From Balanoglossus misakiensis (taxonomy: Eukaryota; Hemichordata), in contig CM082596.2 in NCBI GenBank assembly GCA_040954595.2, positions 10,230,001 through 10,294,000 of the forward strand: DNA of 64,000 bases, given 5' to 3'. Position 1 is the first letter of the stretch. Every line of letters starts with the position of its first letter. Under the pieces are notes generated by a model, which did not search any database, had not been told where the DNA came from, and worked only from the letters and a program-made list of their open reading frames with translations. Below are positions 16,001 to 27,759 of the stretch, one piece after another. The translations under genes were made by a program, and so were the position numbers.

Positions 16001-16260
16001 ATTTTGAGCTTTTGCAAAGTCGAAAATTTGTCATTTTTTGATGATTTTCACCCATGATTTTTTTCAAAAATCTACGAAATTTTGAGATTTTGCAAAGTCG
16101 AAAATTTGTCATTTTTTGATGATTTTCACCCATGATTTTTTTCAAAAAATCGACGAAATTTTGAGATTTTGCAAAGTCGAAAATTTGTCATTTATTAATG
16201 ATTTTCACCCATGATTTTTTTTTAAAAATAGACGAAATTTGAGATTTTGCAAATTCGAAA

Positions 16261-18195
16261 ATTTGTAATTTTTTGATGATTTTCACCCATGTTTTTTTTC
16301 AAAATTGAACGAACCCATGATTTTTTTCAAAAATCGACGAAATTTTGAGATTTTGCAAAGTCGAAAATTTGTCATTTTTTGATGATTTTCACCCATGATT
16401 TTTTTCAAAAATCGACAAAATTTTTAGATTTTGCAAAGTCGAAAATTTGTCATTTTTTGATTATTTTCACCCATGATTTTTTTCAAAAATCGACAAAATT
16501 TTTAGATTTTGCAAAGTCGAAAATTTGTCATTTTTTGATGATTTTCACCATGATTTTTTTTTAAAAATCGACGAAATTTTGAGATTTTGCAAAGACGAAA
16601 ATTTGTCATTTTTTGATGATTTTCACCCATGTTTTTTTTCAAAAATCAACGAACCCATGATTTTTTTTCAAAAAAGGACAAAATTTTGAGATTTTGCAAA
16701 GTCGAAAATTTGTCATTTTTTGATGATTTTCACCCATGATTTTTCTCAAAAATCGACGAAATTTTGAGATTTTGCAAAGTCGAAAATTTGTCATTTTTTG
16801 ATGATTTTCACCCATGATTTTTTTTCAAAAATCGACGAAATTTTGAGATTTTGCAAAGTCGAAAATTTGTCATTTATTAATGATTTTCACCCATGATTTT
16901 TTTTCAAAAATCGACAAAATTTTGAGATTTTGCAAAGTCGAAAATTTGTAATTTTTTGATGATTTTCACCCATGTTTTTTTTCAAAATTGAACGAACCCA
17001 TGATTTTTTTCAAAAATCGACGAAATTTTGAGATTTTGCAAAGTCGAAAATTTGTCATTTTTTGATGATTTTCACCCATGATTTTTTTCAAAAATCGACA
17101 AAATTTTTAGATTTTGCAAAGTCGAAAATTTGTCATTTTTTGATTATTTTCACCCATGATTTTTTTCAAAAATCGACCAAATTTTTAGATTTTGCAAAGA
17201 CGAAAATTTGTCATTTTTTGATGATTTTCACCCATGTTTTTTTTCAAAAATCAACGAACCTATGATTTTTTTTCAAAAAAGGACAAAATTTTGAGATTTT
17301 GCAAAGTCGAAAATTTGTCATTTTTTGAAGATTTTCACCAATGATTTTTCTCAAAAATCGACGAAATTTTGAAATTTGTAATTTTTTGATGATTTTCACC
17401 AATGTTTTTTTTTAAAAATCAACGAACCCATGATTTTTTTCAAAAATTGACGAAATTTTGAGATTTTGCAAAGTCGAAAATTTGTCATTTTTTGATGATT
17501 TTCACCAATGATTTTTTTCAAAAATCGACGAAATTTTGAGATTTTGCAAAGTCGAAAATTTGTCATTTATTAACGATTTTCACCCATGATTTTTTTTCAA
17601 AAATCGACGAAATTTTGAGATTTTGCAAAGTCGAAAATTTGTCATTTATTAATGATTTTCACCCATGATTTTTTTTCAAAAATCGACAAAATTTTGAGAT
17701 TTTGCAAAGTCGAAAATTTGTAATTTTTTGATGATTTTCACCCATGTTTTTTTTCAAAATTGAACGAACCCATGATTTTTTTCAAAAATCGACGAAATTT
17801 TGAGATTTTGCAAAGTCGAAAATTTGTCATTTTTTGATGATTTTCACCCATGATTTTTTTCAAAAATCGACAAAATTTTTAGATTTTGCAAAGTCGAAAA
17901 TTTGTCATTTTTTGATTATTTTCACCCATGATTTTTTTCAAAAATCGACAAAATTTTTAGATTTTGCAAAGACGAAAATTTGTCATTTTTTGATGATTTT
18001 CACCATGATTTTTTTTTAAAAATCGACGAAATTTTGAGATTTTGCAAAGACGAAAATTTGTCATTTTTTGATGATTTTCACCCATGTTTTTTTTTCAAAA
18101 ATCAACGAACCCATGATTTTTTTTCAAAAAAGGACAAAATTTTGAGATTTTGCAAAGTCGAAAATTTGTCATTTTTTGATGATTTTCACCCATGA
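16261..18195. repeat. Satellite segment duplicated at offset 5187 bp (copy 2)
   Basis: This is the partner of 11074-13008. A second long-range duplication overlaps the same part of the array: about 14.3-16.2 kb matches 18.7-20.3 kb at offsets of 4381 bp, then 4121 bp after an internal 260 bp length difference. The right third of the array was therefore built by copying kilobase blocks as well as single monomers. Confidence 0.8.
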
Positions 18196-21100
18196 TTTTT
18201 CTCAAAAATCGACGAAATTTTGAGATTTTGCAAAGTCGAAAATTTGTCATTTTTTGATGATTTTCACCCATGATTTTTTTTCAAAAATCGACGAAATTTT
18301 GAGATTTTGCAATGTCGAAAATTTGTCATTTATTAATGATTTTCACCCATGATTTTTTTTCAAAAATCGACAAAATTTTGAGATTTTGCAAAGTCGAAAA
18401 TTTGTAATTTTTTGATGATTTTCACCCATGTTTTTTTTCAAAATTGAACGAACCCATGATTTTTTTCAAAAATCGACGAAATTTTGAGATTTTGCAAAGT
18501 CGAAAATTTGTCATTTTTTGATGATTTTCACCCATGATTTTTTTCAAAAATCGACAAAATTTTTAGATTTTGCAAAGTCGAAAATTTGTCATTTTTTGAT
18601 TATTTTCACCCATGATTTTTTTTCAAAAATCGACAAAATTTTTAGATTTTGCAAAGACGAAAATTTGTCATTTTTTGATGATTTTCACCCATGTTTTTTT
18701 TCAAAAATCAACGAACCCATGATTTTTTTTCAAAAATCGACAAAATTTTGAGATTTTGCAAAGCCGAAAATTTGTCATTTTTTGATGATTTTCACCCATG
18801 ATTTTTTTCAAAAATCGACGAAATTTTGAGATTTTGCAAAGTCGAAAATTTGTCATTTTTTGATGATTTTCACCCATGATTTTTTTTTAAAATCGACGAA
18901 ATTTGAGATTTTGCAAAGTCAAAAATTTGTCATTTTTTGATGATTTTCACCCATGATTTTTTTCAAAAATCGACGAAATTTTGAGATTTTGCAAAGTCGA
19001 ACATGTGTCATTTTTTGATGATTTTCACCCATGATTTTTTTCAAAAATCGACGAAATTTGAGATTTTGCAAAGTCGAAAATTTGTCATTTTTTGATGATT
19101 TTTACCCATGATTTTTTTTTCAAAAATCGACAAAATTTTGAGATTTTGCAAAGACGAAAATTTGTCATTTTTTGATGATTTTCACCCATGATTTTTTTCA
19201 AAAGTCGACGAAATTTTGAGATTTTGCAAAGTCGAAAATTTGTCATTTTTTGATGATTTTCACCCATGATTTTTTTCAAAAATCTACGAATTTTTGAGAT
19301 TTTGCAAAGTCGAAAATTTGTCATTTTTTGATGATTTTCACCCATGATTTTTTTCAAAAATCTGCGAAATTTTGAGATTTTGCAAAGTCGAAAATTTGTC
19401 ATTTATTAATGATTTTCACCCATGATTTTTTTCAAAAATCGACGAAATTTGAGATTTTGCAAATTCGAAAATTTGTAATTTTTTAATGATTTTCACCCTT
19501 TTTTTTCAAAAATCAACGAACCCATGATTTTTTTTAAAAATCGACAAAATTTTGAGATTTTGCAAAGCCGAAAATTTGTCATTTTTTGATGATTTTCACC
19601 CATGATTTTTTTCAAAAATCGACGAAATTTTGAGATTTTGCAAAGTCGAAAATTTGTCATTTTTTGATGATTTTCACCCATGATTTTTTTCAAAAATCGA
19701 CGAAATTTGAGATTTTGCAAAGTCGAAAATTTGTCATTTTTTGATGATTTTCACCCATGATTTTTTTCAAAAATCGACGAAATTTGAGATTTTGCAAAGT
19801 CGAAAATTTGTCATTTTTTGATGATTTTTACCCATGATTTTTTTTTCAAAAATCGATCAAATTTTGAGATTTTGCAAAGCCGAAAATTTGTCATTTTTTG
19901 ATGATTTTCACCCATGATTTTTCTCAAAAATTGACGAAATTTTGAGATTTTGCAAAGTCGAAAATTTGTCATTTTTTGATGATTTTCACCCATGTTTTTT
20001 TCAAAATTGAACGAACCCATGATTTTTTTCAAAAATCGACAAGTTTGAGATTTTGCAAAGTCGAAAATTTGTCATTTTTTGATGATTTTCACCCATGATT
20101 TTTTTCAAAAGTCGACGAAATTTTGAGCTTTTGCAAAGTCGAAAATTTGTCATTTTTTGATGATTTTCACCCATGATTTTTTTCAAAAATCTACGAAATT
20201 TTGAGATTTTGCAAAGTCGAAAATTTGTCATTTTTTGATGATTTTCACCCATGATTTTTTTCAAGAAATCGACGAAATTTTGAGATTTTGCAAAGTCGAA
20301 AATTTGTCATTTATTAATGATTTTCACCCATGATTTTTTTCAAAAATAGACGAAATTTGAGATTTTGCAAATTCGAAAATTTGTAATTTTTTAATGATTT
20401 TCACCCTTTTTTTTCAAAAATCAACGAACCCATGATTTTTTTTCAAAAATCGACAAAATTTTGAGATTTTGCAAAGTCGAAAATTTGTCATTTTTTGATG
20501 ATTTTCACCCATGATTTTTTTCAAAAATCGACGAAATTTGAGATTTTGCAAAGTCGAAAATTTGTCATTTTTTGATGATTTTCACCCATGATTTTTTTCA
20601 AAAATCGACGAAATTTTGAGATTTTGCAAAGTCGAAAATTTGTCATTTTTTGATGATTTTCACCCATGATTTTTTTTCAAAAATCTGCGAAATTTTGAGA
20701 TTTTGCAAAGTCGAAAATTTGTCATTTTTTGATGATTTTCACCCATGATTTTTTTTCAAAAAATCGACGAAATTTTGAGATTTTGCAAAGTCGAAAATTT
20801 GTCATTTTTTGATTATTTTCACCCATGATTTTTTTTTTCAAAAATCGACAAAATTTTGAGATTTTGCAAAGTCGAAAATGTGTCATTTTTTGATGATTTT
20901 CACCCATGATTTTTTTCAAAAATCGACGAAATTTGAGATTTAGCAAAGTCGAAAATTTGTCATTTTTTGATGATTTTCACCCATGTTTTTTTCAAAATTG
21001 AACGAACCCATGATTTTTTTCAAAAATCGACAAAATTTTGAGATTTTGCAAAGACGAAAATTTGTCATTTTTTGATGATTTTCACCCGTGATTTTTTTCA

Positions 21101-22376
21101 AAAATCGACAAAATTTTGAGATTTTGCAAAGTCGAAAATTTGACATTTTTTGATGATTTTCACCCGTTTTTTTTCAAAAATCAACGAACCTATGATTTTT
21201 TTTCAAAAATCGACGAAATTTAGAGATTTTGAAAAGTCGAAAATTTGTCATTTCTTAATGATTTTCACCCATGTTTTTTTTTCAAAAATCGACAAAATTT
21301 TGAGATTTTGCAAAGTCGAAAATTTGTAATTTTTTGATGATTTTCACCAATGTTTTTTTTTAAAAATCAACGAACCCATGATTTTTTTCAAAAATTGACA
21401 ACATTTTGAGATTTTGCAAAGTCGAAAATTTGTCATTTTTTGATGATCTTCACCCATGATTTTTTTCAAAAATCGACGAAATTTTGAAATTTTGCAAAGT
21501 CGAAAATTTGTCATTTTTTGATGATTTTCACCCATGATTTTTTTCAAAAATCGACGAAATTTGAGATTTTGCAAAGTCGAAAATTTGTCATTTTTTGATG
21601 ATTTTCACCCATGATTTTTTTCAAAAATCGACGAAATTTTGAGATTTTGCAAAGTCGATAATTTGTCATTTTTTGATGATTTTCACCCATGATTTTTTTT
21701 CAAAAATGTGCGAAATTTTGAGATTTTGCAAAGTCGAAAATTTGTAATTTTTTGATGATTTTCACCCATGTTTTTTTTCAAAATTGAACGAACCCATGAT
21801 TTTTTTCAAAAATCGACGAAATTTTGAGATTTTGCAAAGTCGAAAATTTGTAATTTTTTGATGATATTCACCCATGATTTTTTTCAAAAATCGACGAAAT
21901 TTTGAGATTTTGCAAAGTCGAAAATTTGTCATTTTTTGATGATATTCACCCATGATTTTTTTCAAAAATCGACGAAATTTTGAGATTTTGCAAAGTCGAA
22001 AATTTGTCATTTTTTGATGATTTTCACCCATGATTTTTTTCAAAAATCGACGAAATTTGAGATTTTGCAAAGTCGAAAATTTGTCATTTTTTGATGATTT
22101 TCACCCATGATTTTTTTCAAAAATCGACGAAATTTTGAGATTTTGCAAAGTCGATAATTTGTCATTTTTTGATGATTTTCACCCATGATTTTTTTTCAAA
22201 AATCTGCGAAATTTTGAGATTTTGCAAAGTCGAAAATTTGTCATTTTTTGATGATTTTCACCCATGATTTTTTTTCAAAAAATCGACGAAATTTTGAGAT
22301 TTTGCAAAGTCGAAAATTTGTCATTTTTTGATTATTTTCACCCATGATTTTTTTTTTCAAAAATAGACAAAATTAT

Positions 22377-22453
22377 GAGATTTTGACCAGTTCAACTCCA
22401 TATACGCACTCGCTATCGCTCGTGCGTATATGTCGTGAACTGGTCAAAATCTC
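22377..22453. repeat. Palindrome capping the satellite array
   Basis: An 18 bp arm GAGATTTTGACCAGTTCA (22377-22394) is matched perfectly by its reverse complement at 22436-22453. An inner pair CATATACGCAC/GTGCGTATATG (22399-22409 and 22422-22432) extends the stem, leaving a short TCGCTATCGCTC loop. The first nine bases of the outer arm equal the satellite motif GAGATTTTG, so array and hairpin join seamlessly. The 77 bp length is close to one monomer. It could be a small foldback MITE inserted in the last monomer, or the end of a larger element containing the array. Confidence 0.9.
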
Positions 22454-22579
22454 GTGGTATACCATGGCTGGGGGTGTTTTATTGCTTAAATATTAAATCA
22501 AGTCAATCAATGTGCACAAACATTACACACACACTCATTAATACATAGAGACAGACACAGACAGACACATACACACTCA

Positions 22580-22581
<2 letters not shown>

Positions 22582-22637
<56 letters not shown>
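22582..22637. repeat. (CA)n microsatellite
   Basis: An uninterrupted CA run follows a degenerate CA/CAGA-rich lead-in from about 22524. The flanking 22454-22981 has no recognisable gene. A 98-codon open frame at 22661-22957 has no domain or splice-site support. Confidence 0.95.
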
Positions 22638-22640
<3 letters not shown>

Positions 22641-22983
22641 CCTATTTTGCTTTAATTTTTTTGTTTGAAACTTTCATATCAACTGAAGAGTTGTTGACGT
22701 TTGACCTTGGATGTACTGAGGTCACCATACACACTCACATTTGTCTGTGTCATAATCACAGACTGAAGCAAAGTAAAATAAATCACAGCAGCTGTACTGA
22801 TGTTAACATTGCATTGTTTAATATTCAAGATCAAGTTAAAGTGCATTTATTTATTGGAAGAATCCAGTTATGGCAACTTGATCCTAGGCGATGTAACTAT
22901 CCGCCCCACACACAAGTTGAATCATGTATGATATATGTTTCAAACAGCGCGGCATAAGGCCAGAGTTAGCCTCAAGTTGTGAT

Positions 22984-22986
<3 letters not shown>

Positions 22987-23017
<31 letters not shown>
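22987..23017. repeat. (AT)n microsatellite
   Basis: This is a pure TA run flanked on both sides by GATGGCATAT-type sequence. The following 23018-23452 shows no gene. Around 23377-23445 there are two imperfect copies of a short segment containing CCGTACC.ATACACC.GCCCTCT. Confidence 0.9.
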
Positions 23018-23018
<1 letters not shown>

Positions 23019-23452
23019 ATGGCATATGTTACATCATGAATCAAAAATCAAGCAAGTTAAGTTGAGTACGAGATACTGACAAGAACGTCTCAGTCAACCT
23101 ATTGCATGCAGCACATTGTCAACGTCGCGTCGATCGTGTTTGGCATGATCATGATGACGCTTGACGTGCAAGGCGACTCAATAGATTGCCACATCACAAA
23201 CCAGTACAAATTGTGCATCGTGTGGTCATGTTACGTGTACGACAAATCTACCGGTTATGAGAAGGAGGTAAAATCCCAACTTACCAACACTCAGTCAGTC
23301 AGATAAGATACGATGCAGCATGTAAGGCAGAATCCGACGAAAAGTCCTGGTACTAGGTCAAGCTAGTAAAAGAAGGCCATATTCTCTGTACCGATACACC
23401 GCCCTCTCTGGACAGTCTCCGTACCAATACACCCGCCCTCTTTAGACAAATT

Positions 23453-23894
23453 TATCTCGAGATCTCGAGATAAAAAAATAAAAAGTCGGGAAAACGAATT
23501 GGAATTATCTCGAGATCTCGAGATAAAAAAATAAAAAGTCGGGAAAACGAACTTGAATTATCTCGAGATCTCGAGATAAAAAAATAAAAAGTCGGGAAAA
23601 CGAATTGGAATTATCTCGAGATCTCGAGATAAAAAAATAAAAAGTCGGGAAACCGAACTTGAATTATCTCGAGATCTCGAGATAAAAAAAATAAAAAGTC
23701 GGGAAAACGAATTGGAATTATCTCGAGATCTCGAGATAAAAAAATAAAAAGTCAGGAAAACGAATAGCATTATCTCGAGATCTCGAGATAAAAAAATAAA
23801 AAGTCAGGAAAACGAATGGAATTATCTCGAGATCTCGAGATAAAAAAATAAAAAGTCAGGAAAACGAATGGAATTATCTCGAGATCTCGAGATA
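23453..23894. repeat. Minisatellite of a perfect 20 bp palindrome
   Basis: The palindrome TATCTCGAGATCTCGAGATA occurs nine times, starting at 23453, 23506, 23559, 23612, 23665, 23719, 23771, 23823 and 23875. The period is 52-54 bp. The spacer is an A-rich stretch followed by AAAAAGTCGGGAAAACGAA; later units carry GTCAGG. The palindromes are invariant while the spacers vary (TTGG, CTTG, TAGC, TGG), suggesting recent expansion or selection on the palindrome. No open frame or promoter is evident. Confidence 0.97.
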
Positions 23895-24199
23895 ATTTTT
23901 TATTTATTGCGTATATACATGTCCCCAACTGGCTTTCATATAAAACCACTGCATCAGGTGAATCTCAATTTTTAAGAGCGATACTTCAAACATGCAGCAC
24001 TGTTTACAAATCGGGGTCAAAGGTTATACAAGAATAACCATGTACAGTTGGTATTTTTCGGATGTACGTCTGGCCATGGCCTTGGTCTATAAATTGCTCT
24101 TGACAACATATATTTTTAAAGATTTTGGTTTACTGAATTACATCTATAGCTTATAATGATGGCTGTTTACCTAATAATTATTTTAACAACGCCAACTTA

Positions 24200-24840
24200 G
24201 CTGGCGCTGGATCGAGGGTACAGGACTATCCTAGGTCAAGGGTCAATCGTGAATGTTTTGGTCGCGAATCAGCTGATCTTTTACAACAGCGTGTTACGCC
24301 CCTTTTTTAAATTTCTCATGAGTGGAGACGTCAGTGAAAGAACATATTTCGGATAATGGAGCATTCTTGGCAGTGTTTTCAAAGGGTTTCGCAACCTTTC
24401 TACATGGGACGCGGCGGCGCTTGGCAGAACTTTGCGAGGTGGTCGTCATCACAGGTCGCACCGTAGTTGAGAGAGAGAGCCATGACACCGACAGAGCCGG
24501 GTGAGTGATTGAGATCCTGGATCAGTTGCCGTCACTCAGATCACTAGACATTCTCTCTCATTAGGGTGTAGCTACGGTGTTGCCACGGGACCTACGACGT
24601 TTTATCGTGACGTCGGTGTTGCCCCGACCGGCCAGGGAAGTATATCAGATATGATGAGTCCGGTGATGACTTGGCTTTACGGCAGTCGCTGTGCCTGTAG
24701 ATAAAGGAAAGGAACAGTACAACGCGCCGCCAGTGTGATTAGCATCGCTTGGAGCAAGACTAGATGACAGACATCACCAGGGTCGTTGGCAAGACCTTGG
24801 CGGGCAGAGATGTGTGACACAGGTCCTCCTACAGGTAAGC
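24200..24840 (+). promoter_or_regulatory. Possible promoter and first exon(s) of an unidentified gene
   Basis: This stretch is richer in GC and CpG than its AT-rich surroundings. It has E-box-like GAATCAGCTGATC near 24267 and an ATG in fair context (GAGAGCCATGACACCG, 24481) followed 19 bases on by a good donor (G|GTGAGTG). A second donor-like CTACAG|GTAAGCC lies at about 24835. It could be the 5' end of MED25, whose recognisable exons begin 5 kb downstream on this strand, but the encoded residues do not match the MED25 start. It could equally be unrelated. No stronger support is visible. Confidence 0.25.
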
Positions 24841-25910
24841 CAGTCTTAATTCTTTTACATGCTTTTCAGAGTCAGCTTTTTGAGATGGTGAGATGTCTGT
24901 CTGGTGGTTTCTCTGTGTGACCTTTAGCTCTGCATACAGCCGGGAACACACAGACCTGTACGCAGAGCTATGTGACCTTCTGAGTCATATAATAATGTCA
25001 CATTTAGTACTACATTATCTCTATGGAAACACAGCTAGGGGGAGGGTGGAGGGGGGGGGGTTCTATGCTGGTTTCCCCCATCATAGACCCACCCGTGACC
25101 CCCACCACAAAAATCTGTAGTGAAACAACAGCCAAACCAGTGCACTATATCACAGTCCCTCTATTACATACTGTGACTGTATAAGCTATAAATAAGACAT
25201 TCACTTTTTGAAATAAACATTTCTCTGTTAATTATCTCTGAAAGCTTGATATAGGAGAACATTTCGGTTACTTCAATGTCGCCATTGTTTTCACTACTAT
25301 CACGTAACAAGCAATTTAAATTACCTTCGCAAAAACAGTATGCTCTATGTTTTTTGTTAACGCTTTGAGATGTCTGGCTCAAATCTTCGTGAATGCAAGC
25401 TGTCATAACTTTTGTACAAAGTAGTGTCTCATTTTTTTTTAAAGCAACTAGCTTGATTTTTAAAATGAAAAAAAACTTCTGATATACTAGGAATAGTAGG
25501 ATTTATTCACTGCTCCAGAAGTTTTCTGAATTACAATGCACTTAACGGGACATTAGCTGTAACTTTTGGCTTTAATTGATGTACATATATTTTTGTTCTG
25601 AGTATCAATGGGAATTTCTTGTTCTACTCCAAACAGCATGCTAATATACCCATTTATACTTCACTTGTCAACATAGCCCGTGAATGTGTAATGTTATCAT
25701 TCACATTTTTTTACTACTGTTACGTAAATATGCAACATGTCTAAAAAATATGTTTTTATAGAATATATTTATTTATTTAGAGTAAAATGTTTTTGGTGAC
25801 ATTTAAATATTTAGTGGATGGTATTTTATACATCAATTGTGGGTTTCAACATATTGTTGGGAGTAGCACAAGAATCTTAAGTGGCCACATAGAATTAATT
25901 TTCAACCTTC

Positions 25911-26086
25911 AGTAAAACCTGTCAAAACCAAACCCTGTCTAATCTGGAAACCTGTCTATACTGAACACCTTTTCAGTACCTTCGACATAGAATCACATGT
26001 TAAAAGAACCTTTACAAACTGGAAATGTCTGTAAACTGAACAATTTCTTCAGTGCCTTCAGTGTTCGGTTCAGACAGGTTTTACTG
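25911..26086. mobile_element. MITE, AGTAAAACCTGTC family
   Basis: The ends AGTAAAACCTGTC and GACAGGTTTTACT are inverted, and the interior repeats the phrase 'acctgtctaatctggaa' in diverged forms. A relative in the opposite sense lies at 60545-60722. No coding capacity. From 24841 to 25910 I see no gene, only a G-run near 25050 and AT-rich sequence. Confidence 0.75.
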
Positions 26087-26095
26087 TATTTAATT

Positions 26096-26555
26096 TCTCA
26101 CACTGCTGGCCGCTGGGAGTGTGGGATAGGATATCCCCGACGAGTGTGAGAAATACGATCTCAGGTCCTTGGGAGTGTGAGATTCTATTATTCTCACACT
26201 CTCACTGAATCGAAAGCTGTATATGACGCGAGCGCTGATTGGTTGACAAAGAGTTCTTTCTCTTCGCGCACTAAATGTTATCCAATGGCGTGATGTGTAT
26301 TACAGGCACAGAACTATAACGTGCCCCCAGACGACAGTTCCAGAGTCATTTATTCAATGTTTTAACGAATTTGGCTAATTTGTGACCGTGTGAGAAAAAT
26401 AATCTCACACACCAAGGACCTGCGATCGTATTTCTCACACTCGTCAGGGATATTTTGTCCCACACTCGCCTGCGGCTCGTGTGTGACAGAAAATCCCCAA
26501 CTCGTGTGAGAAATACGATCCCAGGTCCTTGGGAGTGTGAGATTCTATTAATCCC
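26096..26555. mobile_element. Foldback MITE, CTCACACTCC family (copy 1)
   Basis: Long inverted arms are rich in TGTGAGAAATACGATC, CCAGGTCCTTGG, GTGTGGGA and TCCCCGACGAGTGTGAG, with an internal segment holding GCGCTGATTGG and TTTGGCTAATTTGTGACCG. Further copies of the same layout lie at 50869-51512 and 53930-54385. There is no open frame with domain support, so this is a non-autonomous DNA element. From 26556 to 27650 nothing else was recognised. Confidence 0.85.
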
Positions 26556-27653
26556 AAATGTCATAGCAGCTGCCCCTTTAAAACAATTTCTTTAAAAAAT
26601 GTGTTTCTAATAGATTTGGTCAGGTGGAAAAGTATGTCACATACTGTTTTCACTGAACACTGATGTGGTTGCAATTTTATTGACACAAATTGAATCACAC
26701 TATGCATCACATTAGACTTAGGGGTAAACCATTTTATATTTAGGAGAGTGCAGTTTAGTTTCTACTCTGCCTATTCTCTGATGTTTTTTCTTTACTATTT
26801 GGCAGAGGCAAAATGCAGACTTGTTATGGAAGTGTTCCTAAGTAACTATGCATAAATTATTTCTATTAATCTAAGCACATTATGTAAAATATAAATCAAC
26901 CAGGTAGACTCATGTCTCCCCCTACAGTAATGGTGACAATTCTTTTTATAGTACCCAACTTACTCAAGTAAACACACTTAATGTTAGCAAACAGTCCTAT
27001 AGATATAGCCTGGTCCCCTGTCCCATTCCTGCTGCTGGTAGTGACAGCAGGGTTAGAAAGTGGGCAGAGAACAAGAGTATCTTACAGGCCTCTTTCATGA
27101 CCCCTGTGTGACCTTACATCCTGGTGATTTGTTGGTTTGACATCATTCATCATTCAATGTTGAACAGCTAACCTTTTCTAACAGGCAATGTTCACCAGTT
27201 TTGTTCAAGGATGAGAAAAAATGCATTGATTCAATAGCATGGTCGGTAAACTCGAAATTGTATACTCACACCGACAAAAAGCCAGGATGTAGAGGTCAAA
27301 AGGGGTCATAAAAGTGGCATGATATAGCACAGTTGCCAGTGGTGTAATGTTTATATGAACTGTGCAACTTCATTCATATTTCTTAGTGGCAGTAATGTTA
27401 TTATAAATATAAACTGACATCTGAAATCACTTTGCGATGTTGAAATTCAGTGGGAAGAAACAAACGCCAAAAGTTACCACATTTTATACTGACACTTATT
27501 TGTTTTGTACAGTTTACCCTATGGATCCAGCTATCATAGGAATAGGTGCAATAATTGTAGCTTTGGTGGGCTGGTTGATCGCTTATGGGCTTGATCAATC
27601 ATCCCATCTAGGCTACAATTATTGCAGATATCATAGGAAGGGCACATTGGGAA

Positions 27654-27666
27654 CCCCCCCCCCCCC

Positions 27667-27700
<34 letters not shown>
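27654..27700. repeat. C-run and (CA)n microsatellite
   Basis: About 15 consecutive C bases are followed by a CA repeat. Homopolymer length here is unreliable in most assemblies. Confidence 0.9.
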
Positions 27701-27701
<1 letters not shown>

Positions 27702-27759
27702 TTGGGTGACAACACAATATATATATGATGCAGTCTACAAGTTGCACCGAAATATCTTT

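Larger units (their letters stand above)
1..22376. repeat. 22.4 kb AT-rich satellite array, ~78 bp monomer
   Basis: The stretch is almost entirely tandem copies (roughly 280) of a monomer of about 78 bp. The consensus runs through GTCGAAAATTTGTCATT, GATGATTTTCACCCATGA, a T7-T9 run, CAAAAATCGACGAAATTTT and GAGATTTTGCAAA. Variants include a longer unit with an added CAACGAACCCATGAT segment, GTAATTT for GTCATTT, TTATTAATG for TTTTTGATG, and CGTGA for CATGA. Copies differ mainly by point changes and T-run length, and variant types recur in blocks, so higher-order repeats exist. Each monomer has a short dyad (GATTTTT...AAAAATC). Because 78 is a multiple of three, chance 26-residue frames stay open on both strands; they break wherever a T run changes length, and I see no gene. 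The array starts before the window. A centromeric or heterochromatic role is possible but unproven. Confidence 0.97.

Noticed and set aside
1-22376. CRISPR-like array or repeat-protein gene
   Set aside because: Units are directly adjacent without unique spacers, and open frames break whenever T-run length changes. It is a eukaryotic satellite.
22661-22957. 98-codon open frame downstream of the CA repeat
   Set aside because: No domain, no splice context, composition like the surrounding non-coding DNA.
23106-23306. 66-codon open frame starting MQHIVNVASIVFG
   Set aside because: Looks like a possible signal peptide, but there is no homology, exon structure or poly(A) signal to support it.
23453-23894. 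Cloning-vector contamination, because of XhoI and BglII sites in each unit
   Set aside because: The sites arise from one palindrome repeated with natural spacer drift; no vector backbone is present.
24482-24500. MTPTEP as the true MED25 start
   Set aside because: Its phase-1 end does not fit the exon at 29792, and no vWA start was found between them.
24294-24504. Overlapping open frames on both strands near the possible promoter
   Set aside because: Mirror frames in a GC-rich patch; neither resembles a known protein or MED25.
27437-27709. 90-codon open frame ending in a His/Thr repeat
   Set aside because: The end is translation of a CA microsatellite and the rest has no support.
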